A stretch of DNA of 52,323 bases from Rhodospirillales bacterium (GTDB lineage Bacteria; Pseudomonadota; Alphaproteobacteria; Rhodospirillales; Defluviicoccaceae), in contig REES01000097.1 in the NCBI GenBank assembly GCA_007694935.1, positions 1 through 52,323 of the forward strand. Direction: 5' to 3'. The notes under the pieces are model-generated. The model was not told where the DNA came from. It saw nothing but the letters and a program-made list of their open reading frames with translations, and made no database searches. The position numbers were made by a program, and so were the translations under genes. Each line of letters begins with the position of its first letter. The first letter of the stretch is position 1. Below are positions 18,905 through 28,562 of the stretch, in pieces.

Positions 18905-19951
18905 ATGCCGCCCCTGACCCTGTCCCGGCATCGCCACCGCGTCCTGACAGAATGCCTGGCCGACCGGGCTGAACCGCTCGCCTCCGGCGGCCGCTTCGCG
19001 GTGTATCGTCTGGATCCGGCTCTGCCGCCCCTGCCCGGATCCGGTGTCGCTTCGGACCCGGATGACCTGGTGGTGGTGCACGACTTCGCCCCGGCCGAGA
19101 TCGACAACAACATCGCCCGCGATGTCGCCGAGGATCTACTGCCGCTCCTGCTCGGCGGAACAGGCCGTGCCAGCCGCCGGAGCCCACAGGACCTGTTCGA
19201 GCACATGGTCGGCGCGGTCGTGCGGTCGGTGGATGGCAACGAGCGGCGGGCGTGGCACCGCTTCTACGACAACACCCTGGCCGCGCTGCGCCGGGCCGGG
19301 CAGGCCGCCGCATCTGAAGCCCCACGGGATCGGGCGCAACCGGATTACATCGCCGACTTCGCCGCCATTTATCGCCGGGTCGCAAGCCTGATCGATGAGG
19401 TGGCAGCGGACAGTGTTCTTGACGTGGCCACCTGCTTCGGCTTCCTGCCGCTGCTGCTGGCCTCCGGTGCATGGTCCGGGGCCAGGCATCCCGGCGTCCG
19501 GCCCGTCGTCGCCTGCGACCTGAACCCGGCCTTGATGGCGCTCGCCGAAAGCTACGCCCGTGACCGGCAGGTGGCGAACGTCCGCTTCGTCACCACCGAC
19601 ATCCTGGATGAGCACGCTGCCGGCGGCCGGGGCTTGCCGATATCGGACTTCGACGTGGTGACGGCCATCCACTTCCTGGAGCACCTGGAGCCGGCGGCGA
19701 CACCGGCTGCACTGGCGGCGTTGTGGCGCCGAACCCGCCGCCGCCTGATCGTCGCCGTGCCGATCGAGGCTGTCCCCGATGCCCGGTTCGGCCATCGCCA
19801 GGTGTTCGACCGGGACCGCCTCGCCGCCCTTGCGCGCCAAGCCGGCGGCCGCTTCCGCTGCTTCGATGACCATGGCGCCTGGCTGGTGATCGACCGGTTG
19901 CCTTCCCCGGCCGCCGGCCCTCGCCCACGCCTCCTGGAGAGCCAGACATGA
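18905..19951 (+). CDS. mftM: SAM-dependent methyltransferase, MftM-like (mycofactocin oligosaccharide methyltransferase)
   Basis: 348 residues from the ATG four bases after the VWA stop. Landmarks are HDFAPAEIDNNIARDVAEDL, then RRAWHRFYDNTLAALRRAG, the SAM loop VLDVATCFGFLPLLLAS, and TAIHFLEHLEP. These match what I recall of MftM, which O-methylates the glucose chain of mycofactocin in mycobacteria. Its ATGA overlap with mftC and position at the head of the mft genes support this. It is longer than actinobacterial versions as I remember them. An alternative is a methyltransferase for another glycan. Confidence 0.78.
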   Translation: MPPLTLSRHRHRVLTECLADRAEPLASGGRFAVYRLDPALPPLPGSGVASDPDDLVVVHDFAPAEIDNNIARDVAEDLLPLLLGGTGRASRRSPQDLFEHMVGAVVRSVDGNERRAWHRFYDNTLAALRRAGQAAASEAPRDRAQPDYIADFAAIYRRVASLIDEVAADSVLDVATCFGFLPLLLASGAWSGARHPGVRPVVACDLNPALMALAESYARDRQVANVRFVTTDILDEHAAGGRGLPISDFDVVTAIHFLEHLEPAATPAALAALWRRTRRRLIVAVPIEAVPDARFGHRQVFDRDRLAALARQAGGRFRCFDDHGAWLVIDRLPSPAAGPRPRLLESQT

Positions 19952-20994
19952 GCCCCGATACCACCTACGAGATCTTCCGCCAGGGACTGGATGCGCCGAT
20001 CTGCCTAACCTGGGAAATCACCTACGGCTGCAACCTCCGCTGTGTGCACTGCCTGTCGTCCTCGGGCAAGCGCCGTCGGGACGAGCTGACCACCGCCGAA
20101 GCCAGGCGCCTGATCGATGCCTGGGCCGAGATGAAGGTGTTCTACATCAACGTCGGCGGCGGCGAGCCGATGAGCCGGCCGGACTTCTTCACCTTGATGG
20201 ACTACGCGCTCGCCCGCGGCATCGGCGTCAAGTTCAGCACGAACGGCACCCTGATCGACGATGCCGCCGCCGACTGGATCGGTTCCCGTGACTACCTCGA
20301 CGTACAGATCAGCCTCGACGGGGTGGATGCCGCGAGCAACGACCCGGTGCGCGGCGCGAGATCGTACGACCGCGCCCGCCGCGCCATGGAGCGGTTGGCC
20401 GCGCGCGGCGTGCGCTTCAAGATCAATGCGGTGGTCACGCGCCACAACGTCGCCGACCTCGACGCATTGCTGGCGCTGGCGGAAGGGTACGATGCCGAGC
20501 TGCGGCTGACCCGTCTTCGCCCCACGGGACGCGGCGGCGACGTCTGGGCGGACCTGCGGCCGAGCCATGCGCAGAACCGCCTCCTCTACGACTGGCTGCT
20601 GGCCCATCCGCAGGTGCTGACCGGGGACAGCTTCTTCCACCTGTCGGCCTACGGCCAGCCGGTGGACGGCCTGAACATGTGCGGAGCGGGGCGGATCGTC
20701 TGCTGCGTCGATCCGGTGGGCGAGGTCTATGCCTGCCCGTTCATGCTGGCCCCCGCGTTCTCCGCCGGCAACGTGCGCGGCGATGGTGGATTCCCCCGCA
20801 TCTGGCGGGAATCGCCGTTGTTTGCCCATCTGCGGCAGTGGCAGGTGGGTGGCGGCTGCCAGACGTGCAATGCCTATTCGCTGTGCCACGGCGGCTGCCT
20901 CGCGGTGAAGCACTTCACCGGGCGCAGCCTGGATGCACCCGATCCGGACTGCGTGTTCGCCGCACCGGCGCCGGTGGCGGCGGCCTCGGGATAA
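19948..20994 (+). CDS. mftC: Mycofactocin radical SAM maturase MftC
   Basis: 348 residues. The radical SAM cluster is C28-x3-C32-x2-C35 (YGCNLRCVHC), preceded by APICLTWEIT, as in MftC/PqqE. The GGGEP motif is NVGGGEPMSRPDF. The C-terminal SPASM cysteines are in NMCGAGRIVCCVDPVGEVYA and CQTCNAYSLCHGGCLAVKH and bind auxiliary 4Fe-4S clusters. MftC decarboxylates the C-terminal Tyr of MftA and crosslinks it to the preceding Val. It needs the MftB chaperone, encoded 11 kb downstream at the other end of the cluster. Confidence 0.95.
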   Translation: MSPDTTYEIFRQGLDAPICLTWEITYGCNLRCVHCLSSSGKRRRDELTTAEARRLIDAWAEMKVFYINVGGGEPMSRPDFFTLMDYALARGIGVKFSTNGTLIDDAAADWIGSRDYLDVQISLDGVDAASNDPVRGARSYDRARRAMERLAARGVRFKINAVVTRHNVADLDALLALAEGYDAELRLTRLRPTGRGGDVWADLRPSHAQNRLLYDWLLAHPQVLTGDSFFHLSAYGQPVDGLNMCGAGRIVCCVDPVGEVYACPFMLAPAFSAGNVRGDGGFPRIWRESPLFAHLRQWQVGGGCQTCNAYSLCHGGCLAVKHFTGRSLDAPDPDCVFAAPAPVAAASG

Positions 20995-21005
20995 GGCGGC
21001 GGATC

Positions 21006-22982
21006 ATGACACGGCAGCCGGAAACCAGATTTCAGGCGCTGCTGCAGCCCTTGCGAGTCGGCACCAGGACCGCGCCCAACCGCTTCGTGTTCGGGGCGGT
21101 CCAGACCAACTTTGCCACCCGCCACCGCTTCGAGAAGCGCCATGCCGCGTTCTACGACGCTCGCGCCGCGGGCGGAGCCGGGATCATCGTGCTGGAAGGC
21201 AGCGTGGTGCACCCTTCCGACTGGCCCTATGAGTACGTCATTCGCGGCTACGAGGAGGGGGTGGTCGCCGGCTACCGGCTGGTGGCGGATGCGGTGCATC
21301 GCCATGGCGCCTTGGTGCTGGCCCACCTCAGCCACAGCGGCATGCAGGGCAGCAGCCATTACTCGCAAGCGCCGCTGTGGGCGCCGTCGCCGGTGCCGGA
21401 AGTCAGCAGCCGCGAGATGCCGCGCGCCATGCGCCAGATGGACATCGACGCCGTGGTGGAAGGATTCGCCACCGCGGCCCGCTTCGCCATCGAGGGCGGA
21501 CTGGACGGCGTGGAGATCAACGCCGGCCAGGCGAGCCTGATCCGCCAGTTCCTGTCGCCCCTGACCAATCAGCGCACCGATGCCTATGGCGGCAGCCTCG
21601 ACAACCGGCTGGGTTTTGCCCGCGACGTGATCCGGGCGGTGCGCGACGCCGTCGGCAACGACGCTGTCCTCATCCTCCGGCTGTCGGGTGACGAGCATGC
21701 GCCGTGGGCCGGCCTCAAGCCGGAGGATGCCGCCGCGGTCGCGGCGCTTCTGGCCGCCGACGGCCGGATCGACGCTATCAGCGTCACCAGCGGCAGCATC
21801 TACAGTGCGCATCAGACCCGGGCCGGCCTTTTCGGATCCCCAGGCTCCGCCGCGGCCCTGGCTCAGGGCATCAAGCAAGCTGTGTCCGTCCCGGTGATCG
21901 CCCAGGGCAGCATCGTCGATGCCGACCAAGCCGCCGCCATCGTTGGTACCGGCCAGGCGGACGCGGTGGAGATGACCCGGGCGCTGATCGCCGATCCGTC
22001 ACTGCCGCGCAAGCTCAGGGACGGCGTGCCACACCAGGTGCGGCCTTGCACGCTGTGCAACCAGCTCTGTGTGGTCAATCAGGTGCAGAACCCGCGGCTC
22101 AGTTGCACCGACAACCCGGCTGCCGGTTACGAGGCCACGCCCGAATTCGCGCGGCTGACCCGAGCCCCCATCCGCCACCGGGTCATGGTGGTGGGAGCCG
22201 GCCCGGCCGGCCTGGAGGCCGCCCGGGTGGCCGCGGAGCGAGGCCACAGCGTCACCGTGTTCGAACGCGACGATCGCGCCGGCGGGGCGGTACGGCTGGC
22301 AGCGGCGGCGCCGGGGCGGGCGCGGCTCGCGGCCATGGTGGACTGGCTGGAGGCCCAGGTGCGCCAACTCAACGTGCCGATCCGCACCGGCGTGGATGTC
22401 ACCCCGGCGCTGGTCCAGGACGAAGCGCCGGACGCGGTGGTGGTGGCGGTCGGCGGCCGGCTCGCCGAACCGTCCGGTCTTGTCGCCGACAACGGCATGG
22501 TGGTCCGGACGCCGCGGCAGGTGATGCAGGGCCAGGTGCCCGCCGAGGCCGGCAGCGCCGTGGTGGTGGACGCCATCGGCAATGCTGTCGGCATGGGGGT
22601 GGCCGAGTGGCTGGCCGAGCGCGGCTGGCGGGTGACGGTGGTGACCGCCGACATGTTCGTGGGCCAAAGCCTCACCGCCACCATGGAACTGACCCCGTGG
22701 AACCAGCGGGCCGCCGCCAAGGGCATTGTCTTCGCGCCGCAAGTCCAGGTGGAGCGGGTGGGCGATCGGACCGTGGCCGGCCGGGACATCTTCGACCGCA
22801 CCCCCAAGGAGATCGCCGATGTCGACCTGGTGATCCCGGTGGCCCACGAGCTGCCGGACGAGGACCTCTATTTCGCTCTCAAGGAGGCTGGGCAGCGGGT
22901 GTTCCGGATCGGCGACTGCGTGGCGCCCCGCGCCATCAGCCAAGCCATCCTGGAAGGCTACCGCGCCGGGCTGGAGGTGTAG
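21006..22982 (+). CDS. FadH/OYE-family oxidoreductase, mycofactocin system type 1
   Basis: 658 residues from the ATG at 21006. An N-terminal old-yellow-enzyme TIM barrel (residues 1-335, ending in the FMN phosphate site) is followed by a 4Fe-4S motif C348-x2-C351-x3-C355-x11-C367. The C-terminal FAD/NAD domain shows VVGAGPAGLEAARVA and a GDCVAPR FAD motif. This is the 2,4-dienoyl-CoA reductase (FadH) architecture. Two such paralogues are known companions of mycofactocin loci; their substrate is unknown. It begins 11 bases after mftC and ends one base before the second paralogue. Confidence 0.87.
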   Translation: MTRQPETRFQALLQPLRVGTRTAPNRFVFGAVQTNFATRHRFEKRHAAFYDARAAGGAGIIVLEGSVVHPSDWPYEYVIRGYEEGVVAGYRLVADAVHRHGALVLAHLSHSGMQGSSHYSQAPLWAPSPVPEVSSREMPRAMRQMDIDAVVEGFATAARFAIEGGLDGVEINAGQASLIRQFLSPLTNQRTDAYGGSLDNRLGFARDVIRAVRDAVGNDAVLILRLSGDEHAPWAGLKPEDAAAVAALLAADGRIDAISVTSGSIYSAHQTRAGLFGSPGSAAALAQGIKQAVSVPVIAQGSIVDADQAAAIVGTGQADAVEMTRALIADPSLPRKLRDGVPHQVRPCTLCNQLCVVNQVQNPRLSCTDNPAAGYEATPEFARLTRAPIRHRVMVVGAGPAGLEAARVAAERGHSVTVFERDDRAGGAVRLAAAAPGRARLAAMVDWLEAQVRQLNVPIRTGVDVTPALVQDEAPDAVVVAVGGRLAEPSGLVADNGMVVRTPRQVMQGQVPAEAGSAVVVDAIGNAVGMGVAEWLAERGWRVTVVTADMFVGQSLTATMELTPWNQRAAAKGIVFAPQVQVERVGDRTVAGRDIFDRTPKEIADVDLVIPVAHELPDEDLYFALKEAGQRVFRIGDCVAPRAISQAILEGYRAGLEV

Positions 22983-22983
22983 C

Positions 22984-24942
22984 ATGGCCAATCCAGCAGG
23001 GCTTTTGTTCACGCCGCTCAAGATCGGCAGCATCATCGTCAAGAACCGCATCGTATTTTCGGCGCACCTCACCAACTACGCCGAAGACTTCATGCCCAGC
23101 GACCGCCACGCCTATTACTACCGGGAGCGCGCTCGCGGTGGCACCGGCCTGATCATCACCGAGGAGCATTCGACCCATCCGACGGACCATCCTTACGAGA
23201 AGCTGATCCACGCCTTCAATCCGGCGGTGATCCCGGGGTATCGCAAGATCACCGACACGGTGCACGCGGAGGGCGTGCCGATTCTGGCGCAGATCAACCA
23301 CAACGGCGGGCAGGCCAGCGGCATGTTCACCCGGCTGCCCACCTGGGCCCCCTCGGCGGTGGCGGATCCGCTGTTCCGGGAAGTGCCGAAGGCGGTGGAA
23401 CCGGATGACATCCGGGAGATCACCGAGGGCTATGCGAAGGTGGCTGCCTATACCAAACAGGGCGGCTTCGATGGGGTGGAGTTGCAGTGCTCCCACTCCT
23501 CTATCGTTCGCCAGTTCCTGTCGCGCCACACCAACCACCGCACTGACGGTTACGGCGGCAGCCTGGAGAACCGCGCCCGCCTGCTGCGCGAGATCATCGC
23601 CGCCATCCGGCTCGCCGTCGGCCGCGGCTACGTGATGAGCGTCCGGCTGTGTGGGGATGAACTGATTGCCGACGGCATCACCATCGACGAGGCGGTGGCG
23701 CTGGCGCGGATTCTTGAGGCCGACGGTCTGATCGACCTCATCAACACCAGCATCGGCACCGCGACGCAGACCCTCTACATGATCGAGGCGTCGATGCGGA
23801 TCCCCCCCAACTACGCCATGTTCATCCCGTCGGCGATCCGCAAGGCGGTACGCCTGCCGGTGATCGGGGTCGGACGGGTCAAGGACCCGATTCAGGCGGA
23901 ACGGCTGCTGGCTGAAGGGCATGCCGACCTGGTGGGCATCGTCCGGGCGCAGATCGCCGATCCCGAGTTTGCCCGCAAGGCGCGGGAGAACCGCGCCGAC
24001 GACATCCGCCTGTGCTTGTCCTGCAACCAGGAGTGCGTGGGCCGCATGGGGTTGAACCGCTGGCTCGGCTGCATCGAGACGGCGGCCACGGGACGGGAGC
24101 GGGAGCTCGGCAACGGCACCCTGCGCGCGGCCGATCCGCCCAGGCGGGTGGTGGTGGTGGGCGGCGGCCCCGCCGGCCTCAAGGCCGCCACCGTCGCCGC
24201 CCGCCGCGGTCACAACGTCACCCTGCTGGAAAAGGAAGACCGACTGGGCGGGCAGGTGTTGTGGGCGGCGCGGGTAAGCCACCGGGCCGAATTCGGCGAT
24301 CTGGTGCGGAACCTTCTGCACGAAGTGGAACAACTGGACATCCAGGTTCGCACCGGGATCGAGGCGACGCCGGACAGCATCCATGCCCTGGCACCCGATG
24401 CGGTGATCGTCGCCACCGGGTCCACCCCCGACCGCACCGCCATCCCCGGCGGCGACGGGCCGGAGGTGTGCGACGTCACCGACATCCTGTCCGGCCGGGT
24501 GACCCCCGGCCACAACGTGATCGTGATCGATCGGCTGGGTTTCCACGAGGCCACCAGCACCGCCGAGTTCCTGGCCGACCAGGGCTGCGCGGTCGAGGTG
24601 GTGACGCCCACGCTCTACGTCGGCCAGGACCTGGGCATCACCCTCGACCTGGAGAACTGGTACCGGCAGGCACGGCGGCTCGGCATCACCTGCACGCCCA
24701 ATCATTCGGTCCTGAGCATCCAGGACGGCGTGGTGACCGCCTTGCACAACTACAGCGGCCAAATGGTCACCTTTCCCAAGGCCGACACCGTGGTGCTGGC
24801 GATCCACCGCCGCGCCAATGACGGTCTGTATGACGCCTTGCAGGACTCGGGCGTCGAAGTCCATGGGATCGGCGACTGCGCCGCGCCGCGCCGCGCCCAT
24901 GCCGCGATCATCGAAGGCGAGGCGGCGGGGAGGGCGGTGTGA
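22984..24942 (+). CDS. FadH/OYE-family oxidoreductase, mycofactocin system type 2
   Basis: 652 residues, same order as its neighbour: FMN barrel, 4Fe-4S motif C344-x2-C347-x3-C351-x11-C363, then FAD domain with VVVGGGPAGLKAATVAA and GDCAAPRRAHAAI. The pair likely arose by ancient duplication but differs throughout, so they are not recent copies. It could transfer hydride between NAD(P)H and a mycofactocin intermediate or an enoate substrate. The stop overlaps the ATG of etfA by one base (TGATG), indicating an operon. Confidence 0.87.
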   Translation: MANPAGLLFTPLKIGSIIVKNRIVFSAHLTNYAEDFMPSDRHAYYYRERARGGTGLIITEEHSTHPTDHPYEKLIHAFNPAVIPGYRKITDTVHAEGVPILAQINHNGGQASGMFTRLPTWAPSAVADPLFREVPKAVEPDDIREITEGYAKVAAYTKQGGFDGVELQCSHSSIVRQFLSRHTNHRTDGYGGSLENRARLLREIIAAIRLAVGRGYVMSVRLCGDELIADGITIDEAVALARILEADGLIDLINTSIGTATQTLYMIEASMRIPPNYAMFIPSAIRKAVRLPVIGVGRVKDPIQAERLLAEGHADLVGIVRAQIADPEFARKARENRADDIRLCLSCNQECVGRMGLNRWLGCIETAATGRERELGNGTLRAADPPRRVVVVGGGPAGLKAATVAARRGHNVTLLEKEDRLGGQVLWAARVSHRAEFGDLVRNLLHEVEQLDIQVRTGIEATPDSIHALAPDAVIVATGSTPDRTAIPGGDGPEVCDVTDILSGRVTPGHNVIVIDRLGFHEATSTAEFLADQGCAVEVVTPTLYVGQDLGITLDLENWYRQARRLGITCTPNHSVLSIQDGVVTALHNYSGQMVTFPKADTVVLAIHRRANDGLYDALQDSGVEVHGIGDCAAPRRAHAAIIEGEAAGRAV

Positions 24943-25997
24943 TGGCCCCACACGTGCTGGTCATCGCCGAGGTGGAGCAGGACCGGTTGATGCCGGCGAC
25001 CCTGGAATGCCTGGCCGAGGCGCGGGACATGGTGAGCGGCCGTGACGGCACGGTGCAGGTGGTCCTGCCCGGGTTCGGTGTCACGGCACTGGCCGAGACC
25101 TTGGCGGAACACGGGGCCGACCGAGTGACCGTGGTGGAGCACGCGGCGTTGGAACGGTTCAGCGCCGACGGCTGGCTCCAAGCGCTGGAGCCGGTGCTGC
25201 GGGATGTACGGCCCGCGCTGATCCTGGCCCCGGACAGCGGCTACGGCCGCGCTTGGCTGCCGCGTCTGTCGGCACGGTGGCGCATGCCGCTGGTGACCAA
25301 CTGCTCCCGCGCCAAGGTGATCGAGGACGGCTACCCGGAGGCCTACCGGTTCAGTCACGACGGGCGGCTGCACGAACGCCTGATCTGGGCGCGCGGCGTC
25401 CGGGTCGGCTTCATGATGGCGCCGGACGTGCGCGGCGTTCCGGCACCGAAACGCGGTCGCCAAGCGGTGATTGAGATGGTGAGGCCGATGCTGGACCCCG
25501 CCACGTTCCGCGACCGCACGCTGCGCACCCTGCCGCCTGATCCGCGTACCGTCGACCTGGTGGATGCGGAGCGGATCGTCTCCGGCGGCCTCGGGGTCGG
25601 CAGCGCCGACGGGATGAATCTGCTCCGGACACTGGCCGAAACCTTGGGTGCGACGCTGGGTGGTACCCGGGTCGCCGCCGACCGTGGCTGGCTCCCTTCG
25701 GACCGGTTCATCGGCACCACCGGCAAGATCGTGGCACCCAAACTGTACATCGCGTTCGGCGTCTCCGGGGCCGGGCAGCATCTGGCCGGTATCGGCGGCA
25801 GCCAGGTCGTGATCGCGGTCAACACCGACGGCACGGCACCGATGCTGAAGATGGCCGATCTCGGCGTGGTCGGCGACCTGCATGCGATCGTGCCGATCCT
25901 CCTGAAAAAACTGGAGGCTCTGGCCCAGGGCAGTGCGGCGCCTGCCGCCTTGGCCGATGCCGTCCCCGAACGCGAACTGGCGGTGGCCGGCCGATGA
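24942..25997 (+). CDS. etfA: Electron transfer flavoprotein alpha subunit, mycofactocin-associated
   Basis: 351 residues from the ATG at 24942. The FAD-binding C-terminal domain is clear: IVSGGLGVGSADG, then FIGTTGKIVAPKLYIAFGVS, then GQHLAGIGGSQVVIAVN and VGDLHAIVPILL, matching EtfA/FixB. The N-terminal domain is more divergent than in general EtfA. It would pair with the EtfB encoded 1.7 kb downstream to take electrons from a dehydrogenase or reduced mycofactocin. It sits between the OYE pair and fixC, all in one orientation. Confidence 0.88.
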   Translation: MAPHVLVIAEVEQDRLMPATLECLAEARDMVSGRDGTVQVVLPGFGVTALAETLAEHGADRVTVVEHAALERFSADGWLQALEPVLRDVRPALILAPDSGYGRAWLPRLSARWRMPLVTNCSRAKVIEDGYPEAYRFSHDGRLHERLIWARGVRVGFMMAPDVRGVPAPKRGRQAVIEMVRPMLDPATFRDRTLRTLPPDPRTVDLVDAERIVSGGLGVGSADGMNLLRTLAETLGATLGGTRVAADRGWLPSDRFIGTTGKIVAPKLYIAFGVSGAGQHLAGIGGSQVVIAVNTDGTAPMLKMADLGVVGDLHAIVPILLKKLEALAQGSAAPAALADAVPERELAVAGR

Positions 25998-26028
25998 CCA
26001 CCTCCGAACGACGGGAAAGGCAACCGAT

Positions 26029-27357
26029 ATGGCCGTGAACGGAGGCAGCGAACACTTCGACGTGATCGTGGTGGGGGCCGGTCCGGCCGGCAGCGCCGCG
26101 GCCCTGATCGCCGCGCGGGCCGGACTCAGCGTAGCACTGATCGAACGGGGCGAGTACCCCGGTGCCAAGAACGTCTCCGGCGCGGTGTTCTACGGCAGCG
26201 CCATCCTGAACAAGCTGATCCCGGGATGGTGGGAACAAGCGCCGGTGGAGCGCCATGTCTGCCGCCGCGACTTGGTGCTGATGTCCCCGACCACATCGGT
26301 GTCCCTGGATTTCCGGTCGTCGGCCGCGGGCTATTCCGAACCGCCGTACAACGGCTTCACCATCCTTCGCCCGAAGTTCGACCGCTGGTTCGCGGCCCAG
26401 GCCGAAGCGGCCGGGGCGTTTCTGCTCACCTCCGCCGTGGTCGACGACGTCATCAAGGAAGACGGCCAGGTGGTGGGCGTCCAGGTCCGGCGGGACATGG
26501 GAGAGTTGCGGGGCGACGTGGTGATCGCCTGCGACGGCGCCAATTCCTGGCTGGCCCGCAAGGCCGGGCTGCAGCGGGAACTGCATACCCACGAACTGTC
26601 GCTGGGCGTCAAGGAAGTGATCGGGCTGGACGAGGCCACCATCCGCGAACGCTTCCAGCTGACCGGCGACGAGGGAGTGGCACTGGAGTACGTAGGCGCG
26701 GTGACGGACTCGGTCCACGGCGGCGCGTTTCTCTACACCAACCGGGACTCCCTCTCGCTCGGCATCCTCGGCCAGCTATCGTCGCTGGTTGAGCACAAGA
26801 AGCGCCCCTACGATCTGTTGGAGGCCTTCAAGGCGCATCCGGCGGTGGCACCGCTGGTCCGCGGCGGCACGCTCAGGGAGTACTCGGCCCATCTGATCCC
26901 CGAGGCCGGCTGGAACATGGTGCCGACCCTGTACGGGGACGGCATCCTGGTCGCCGGGGATGCCGCTGGGTTCTGTCTCGCCACCGGCATCTACATCGAG
27001 GGCATCAACTACGCCATCCAGTCGGGCTTGGCGGCGGGGACGGCCGCGGTGGAGGCCTGCCGGCGGCAGGATTTCACCCGCTACTCCCTGATGAAATACA
27101 TGGAGCTTCTGTACCAGCGCAATGTGCTGACCGACCTCCGCGCCTACAGGCATGCGCCGGCGTTTGTCAACGGCGAGCGGTTGCAGAACGTCTACCCGGA
27201 ACTGGCGGCGCGCATCTCTGAATCTTTGTTCCGGGTGGCCGGCGACCGCAAACAGAAACTCCTGCCGCTGTACTGGCAGACCTTGCAGCAGGTGGGGACC
27301 AAGCCACGCCACGTGCTGAAAGACCTCTATCATGTCGCGAGGGCCTACCTATGGTAA
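26029..27357 (+). CDS. fixC: FixC-like FAD-dependent oxidoreductase (ETF:quinone oxidoreductase type)
   Basis: 442 residues from the ATG at 26029 with GGGAAAGG upstream; the longer frame overlaps etfA and is unlikely. The FAD Rossmann motif is VIVVGAGPAGSAAALIAARA, then GAKNVSGAVFYG, typical of FixC/ETF-QO, and VAGDAAGFCLATGIYIEGIN is the second FAD signature. FixC with FixX passes electrons from ETF to the quinone pool at the membrane. It overlaps fixX at the 3' end. In this setting it is a candidate for linking mycofactocin re-oxidation to respiration. Confidence 0.9.
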   Translation: MAVNGGSEHFDVIVVGAGPAGSAAALIAARAGLSVALIERGEYPGAKNVSGAVFYGSAILNKLIPGWWEQAPVERHVCRRDLVLMSPTTSVSLDFRSSAAGYSEPPYNGFTILRPKFDRWFAAQAEAAGAFLLTSAVVDDVIKEDGQVVGVQVRRDMGELRGDVVIACDGANSWLARKAGLQRELHTHELSLGVKEVIGLDEATIRERFQLTGDEGVALEYVGAVTDSVHGGAFLYTNRDSLSLGILGQLSSLVEHKKRPYDLLEAFKAHPAVAPLVRGGTLREYSAHLIPEAGWNMVPTLYGDGILVAGDAAGFCLATGIYIEGINYAIQSGLAAGTAAVEACRRQDFTRYSLMKYMELLYQRNVLTDLRAYRHAPAFVNGERLQNVYPELAARISESLFRVAGDRKQKLLPLYWQTLQQVGTKPRHVLKDLYHVARAYLW

Positions 27358-27635
27358 TGACGACTCACGACGAGAAGATGCGTACCGTCCGCTTCCGCGT
27401 GGACGACACGGCACATATTAGCGTCGATGGCGAGAAGTGCAAATCCTGCGCCGTGCGCGCTTGCGTCACCGTCTGCCCGGCCGGCCTGTTTGTGCCACTG
27501 GACGACGGAAGCGTCTTGTTCAACTATGAGCAATGCTTCGAATGCGGGGCGTGTTACTTCGTCTGCACCCAGGAAGGCGCGATCCGCTGGACCTACCCCA
27601 GAGGCGGGTTCGGCGTCACGTTCCGCGAGTCGTGA
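27351..27635 (+). CDS. fixX: FixX-like ferredoxin
   Basis: 94 residues. Cysteines fall in CKSCAVRACVTVCPAGLF and YEQCFECGACYFVC, the FixX/ETF-QO iron-sulfur pattern. The ATG at 27351 lies within fixC, and a second ATG at 27357 forms a TAATG overlap with the fixC stop; either could be used. FixX forms a complex with FixC and completes the path to quinone. The C-terminal IRWTYPRGGFGV is a typical FixX ending. Confidence 0.92.
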   Translation: MVMTTHDEKMRTVRFRVDDTAHISVDGEKCKSCAVRACVTVCPAGLFVPLDDGSVLFNYEQCFECGACYFVCTQEGAIRWTYPRGGFGVTFRES

Positions 27636-27692
27636 CACTCATGAAAGCGGCCGTGAGGGGTGCGGTCATGACCGAGGCCACGTGAGGTGGTG

Positions 27693-28562
27693 ATGCACAT
27701 TGCCGTCTGCCTGTCGCGCCTGCCCGATCCGAATACGGTGGAGGTCGATCCCCTGACCGGTGCCGTGGACGCGAGCCGGATGCTCTACATTCTCAACCCG
27801 GCCGATGCCGCCGCGCTGGAACGGGCGCTGCAACTGCGCGCCCCGGAAGATCGGGTGACGGCCCTGACCGTCGGGCCGGCCGAGGCGGACTCGATCCTGC
27901 GCGACGCTCTCGCGGTGGGCGCCGACGACGTGCTCAGAGTCTGGGAGGAAGGGCGGACAAGCACCCGGCCGGCGGTTACCGCGCTGCTGTTGGCCACGGC
28001 GCTCCGGACAACCGAACTGCCGGATATGCTGCTGTGTGGCACGCGCAGCTTGGCCACCGGCTCCGGCAAAGTGCCTGCCTTGATTGCCGAGTACCTGGAC
28101 TGGCCGGTGGTCACCGACATCGTCGACTTCACGCTGCAGGGCTCGATGGTCCGGTTCCTGCGTCGCCTGGCGAAAGGCGCGCGGTCGGAGGGGGAGGTGA
28201 TGCTTCCGGCCGTGCTTGCCGTGGAGGCGGGCGCGGCGGCGCTCCGCTATGCCGGCCTGCCTGACCTGATGAAGGCGAAGCGGGCCGCCATCCCGGTGCA
28301 GGACCTGAGCGAACTCGGGTTGTCGCCGGTGGACCTGAACTTCCCGGCGCCGACCGCACAGGCGACCATGCCGCCGTACCGTCGCCCGCGGGAGATCTTC
28401 GTTCCCGAAGCGTCGCTGCCGCCGCACGAGCGCGTGCTGCAAGTCATGTCGGCCGGCATCGCGCAGAAATCCGGCCGGATCGTTTCGGGCTCGCCGGAAC
28501 AGGCGGCCGATCAGATCATCGCCTTCCTGGCCGACCGCGGCTTCGTGGACCGGGCGGGATGA
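27693..28562 (+). CDS. etfB: Electron transfer flavoprotein beta subunit, mycofactocin-associated
   Basis: 289 residues from the ATG at 27693, five bases after GAGG; two upstream GTG codons are also in frame. The AMP/FAD-contacting region LCGTRSLATGSGKVPALIAE, then YLDWPVVTDI, is the EtfB/FixA motif, and NPADAAALERALQLR resembles the canonical N-terminus. It partners EtfA. Unusually, etfA and etfB are separated by fixC and fixX. Its stop overlaps mftE (ATGA), tying the electron-transfer genes to cofactor biosynthesis. Confidence 0.9.
   Translation: MHIAVCLSRLPDPNTVEVDPLTGAVDASRMLYILNPADAAALERALQLRAPEDRVTALTVGPAEADSILRDALAVGADDVLRVWEEGRTSTRPAVTALLLATALRTTELPDMLLCGTRSLATGSGKVPALIAEYLDWPVVTDIVDFTLQGSMVRFLRRLAKGARSEGEVMLPAVLAVEAGAAALRYAGLPDLMKAKRAAIPVQDLSELGLSPVDLNFPAPTAQATMPPYRRPREIFVPEASLPPHERVLQVMSAGIAQKSGRIVSGSPEQAADQIIAFLADRGFVDRAG

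Noticed and set aside
24942-28562. Nitrogen-fixation fixABCX operon
   Set aside because: No nif or fix regulatory genes or NifA sites nearby, gene order is B-C-X-A and it is embedded among mft genes, so an ETF role in mycofactocin metabolism is more likely.
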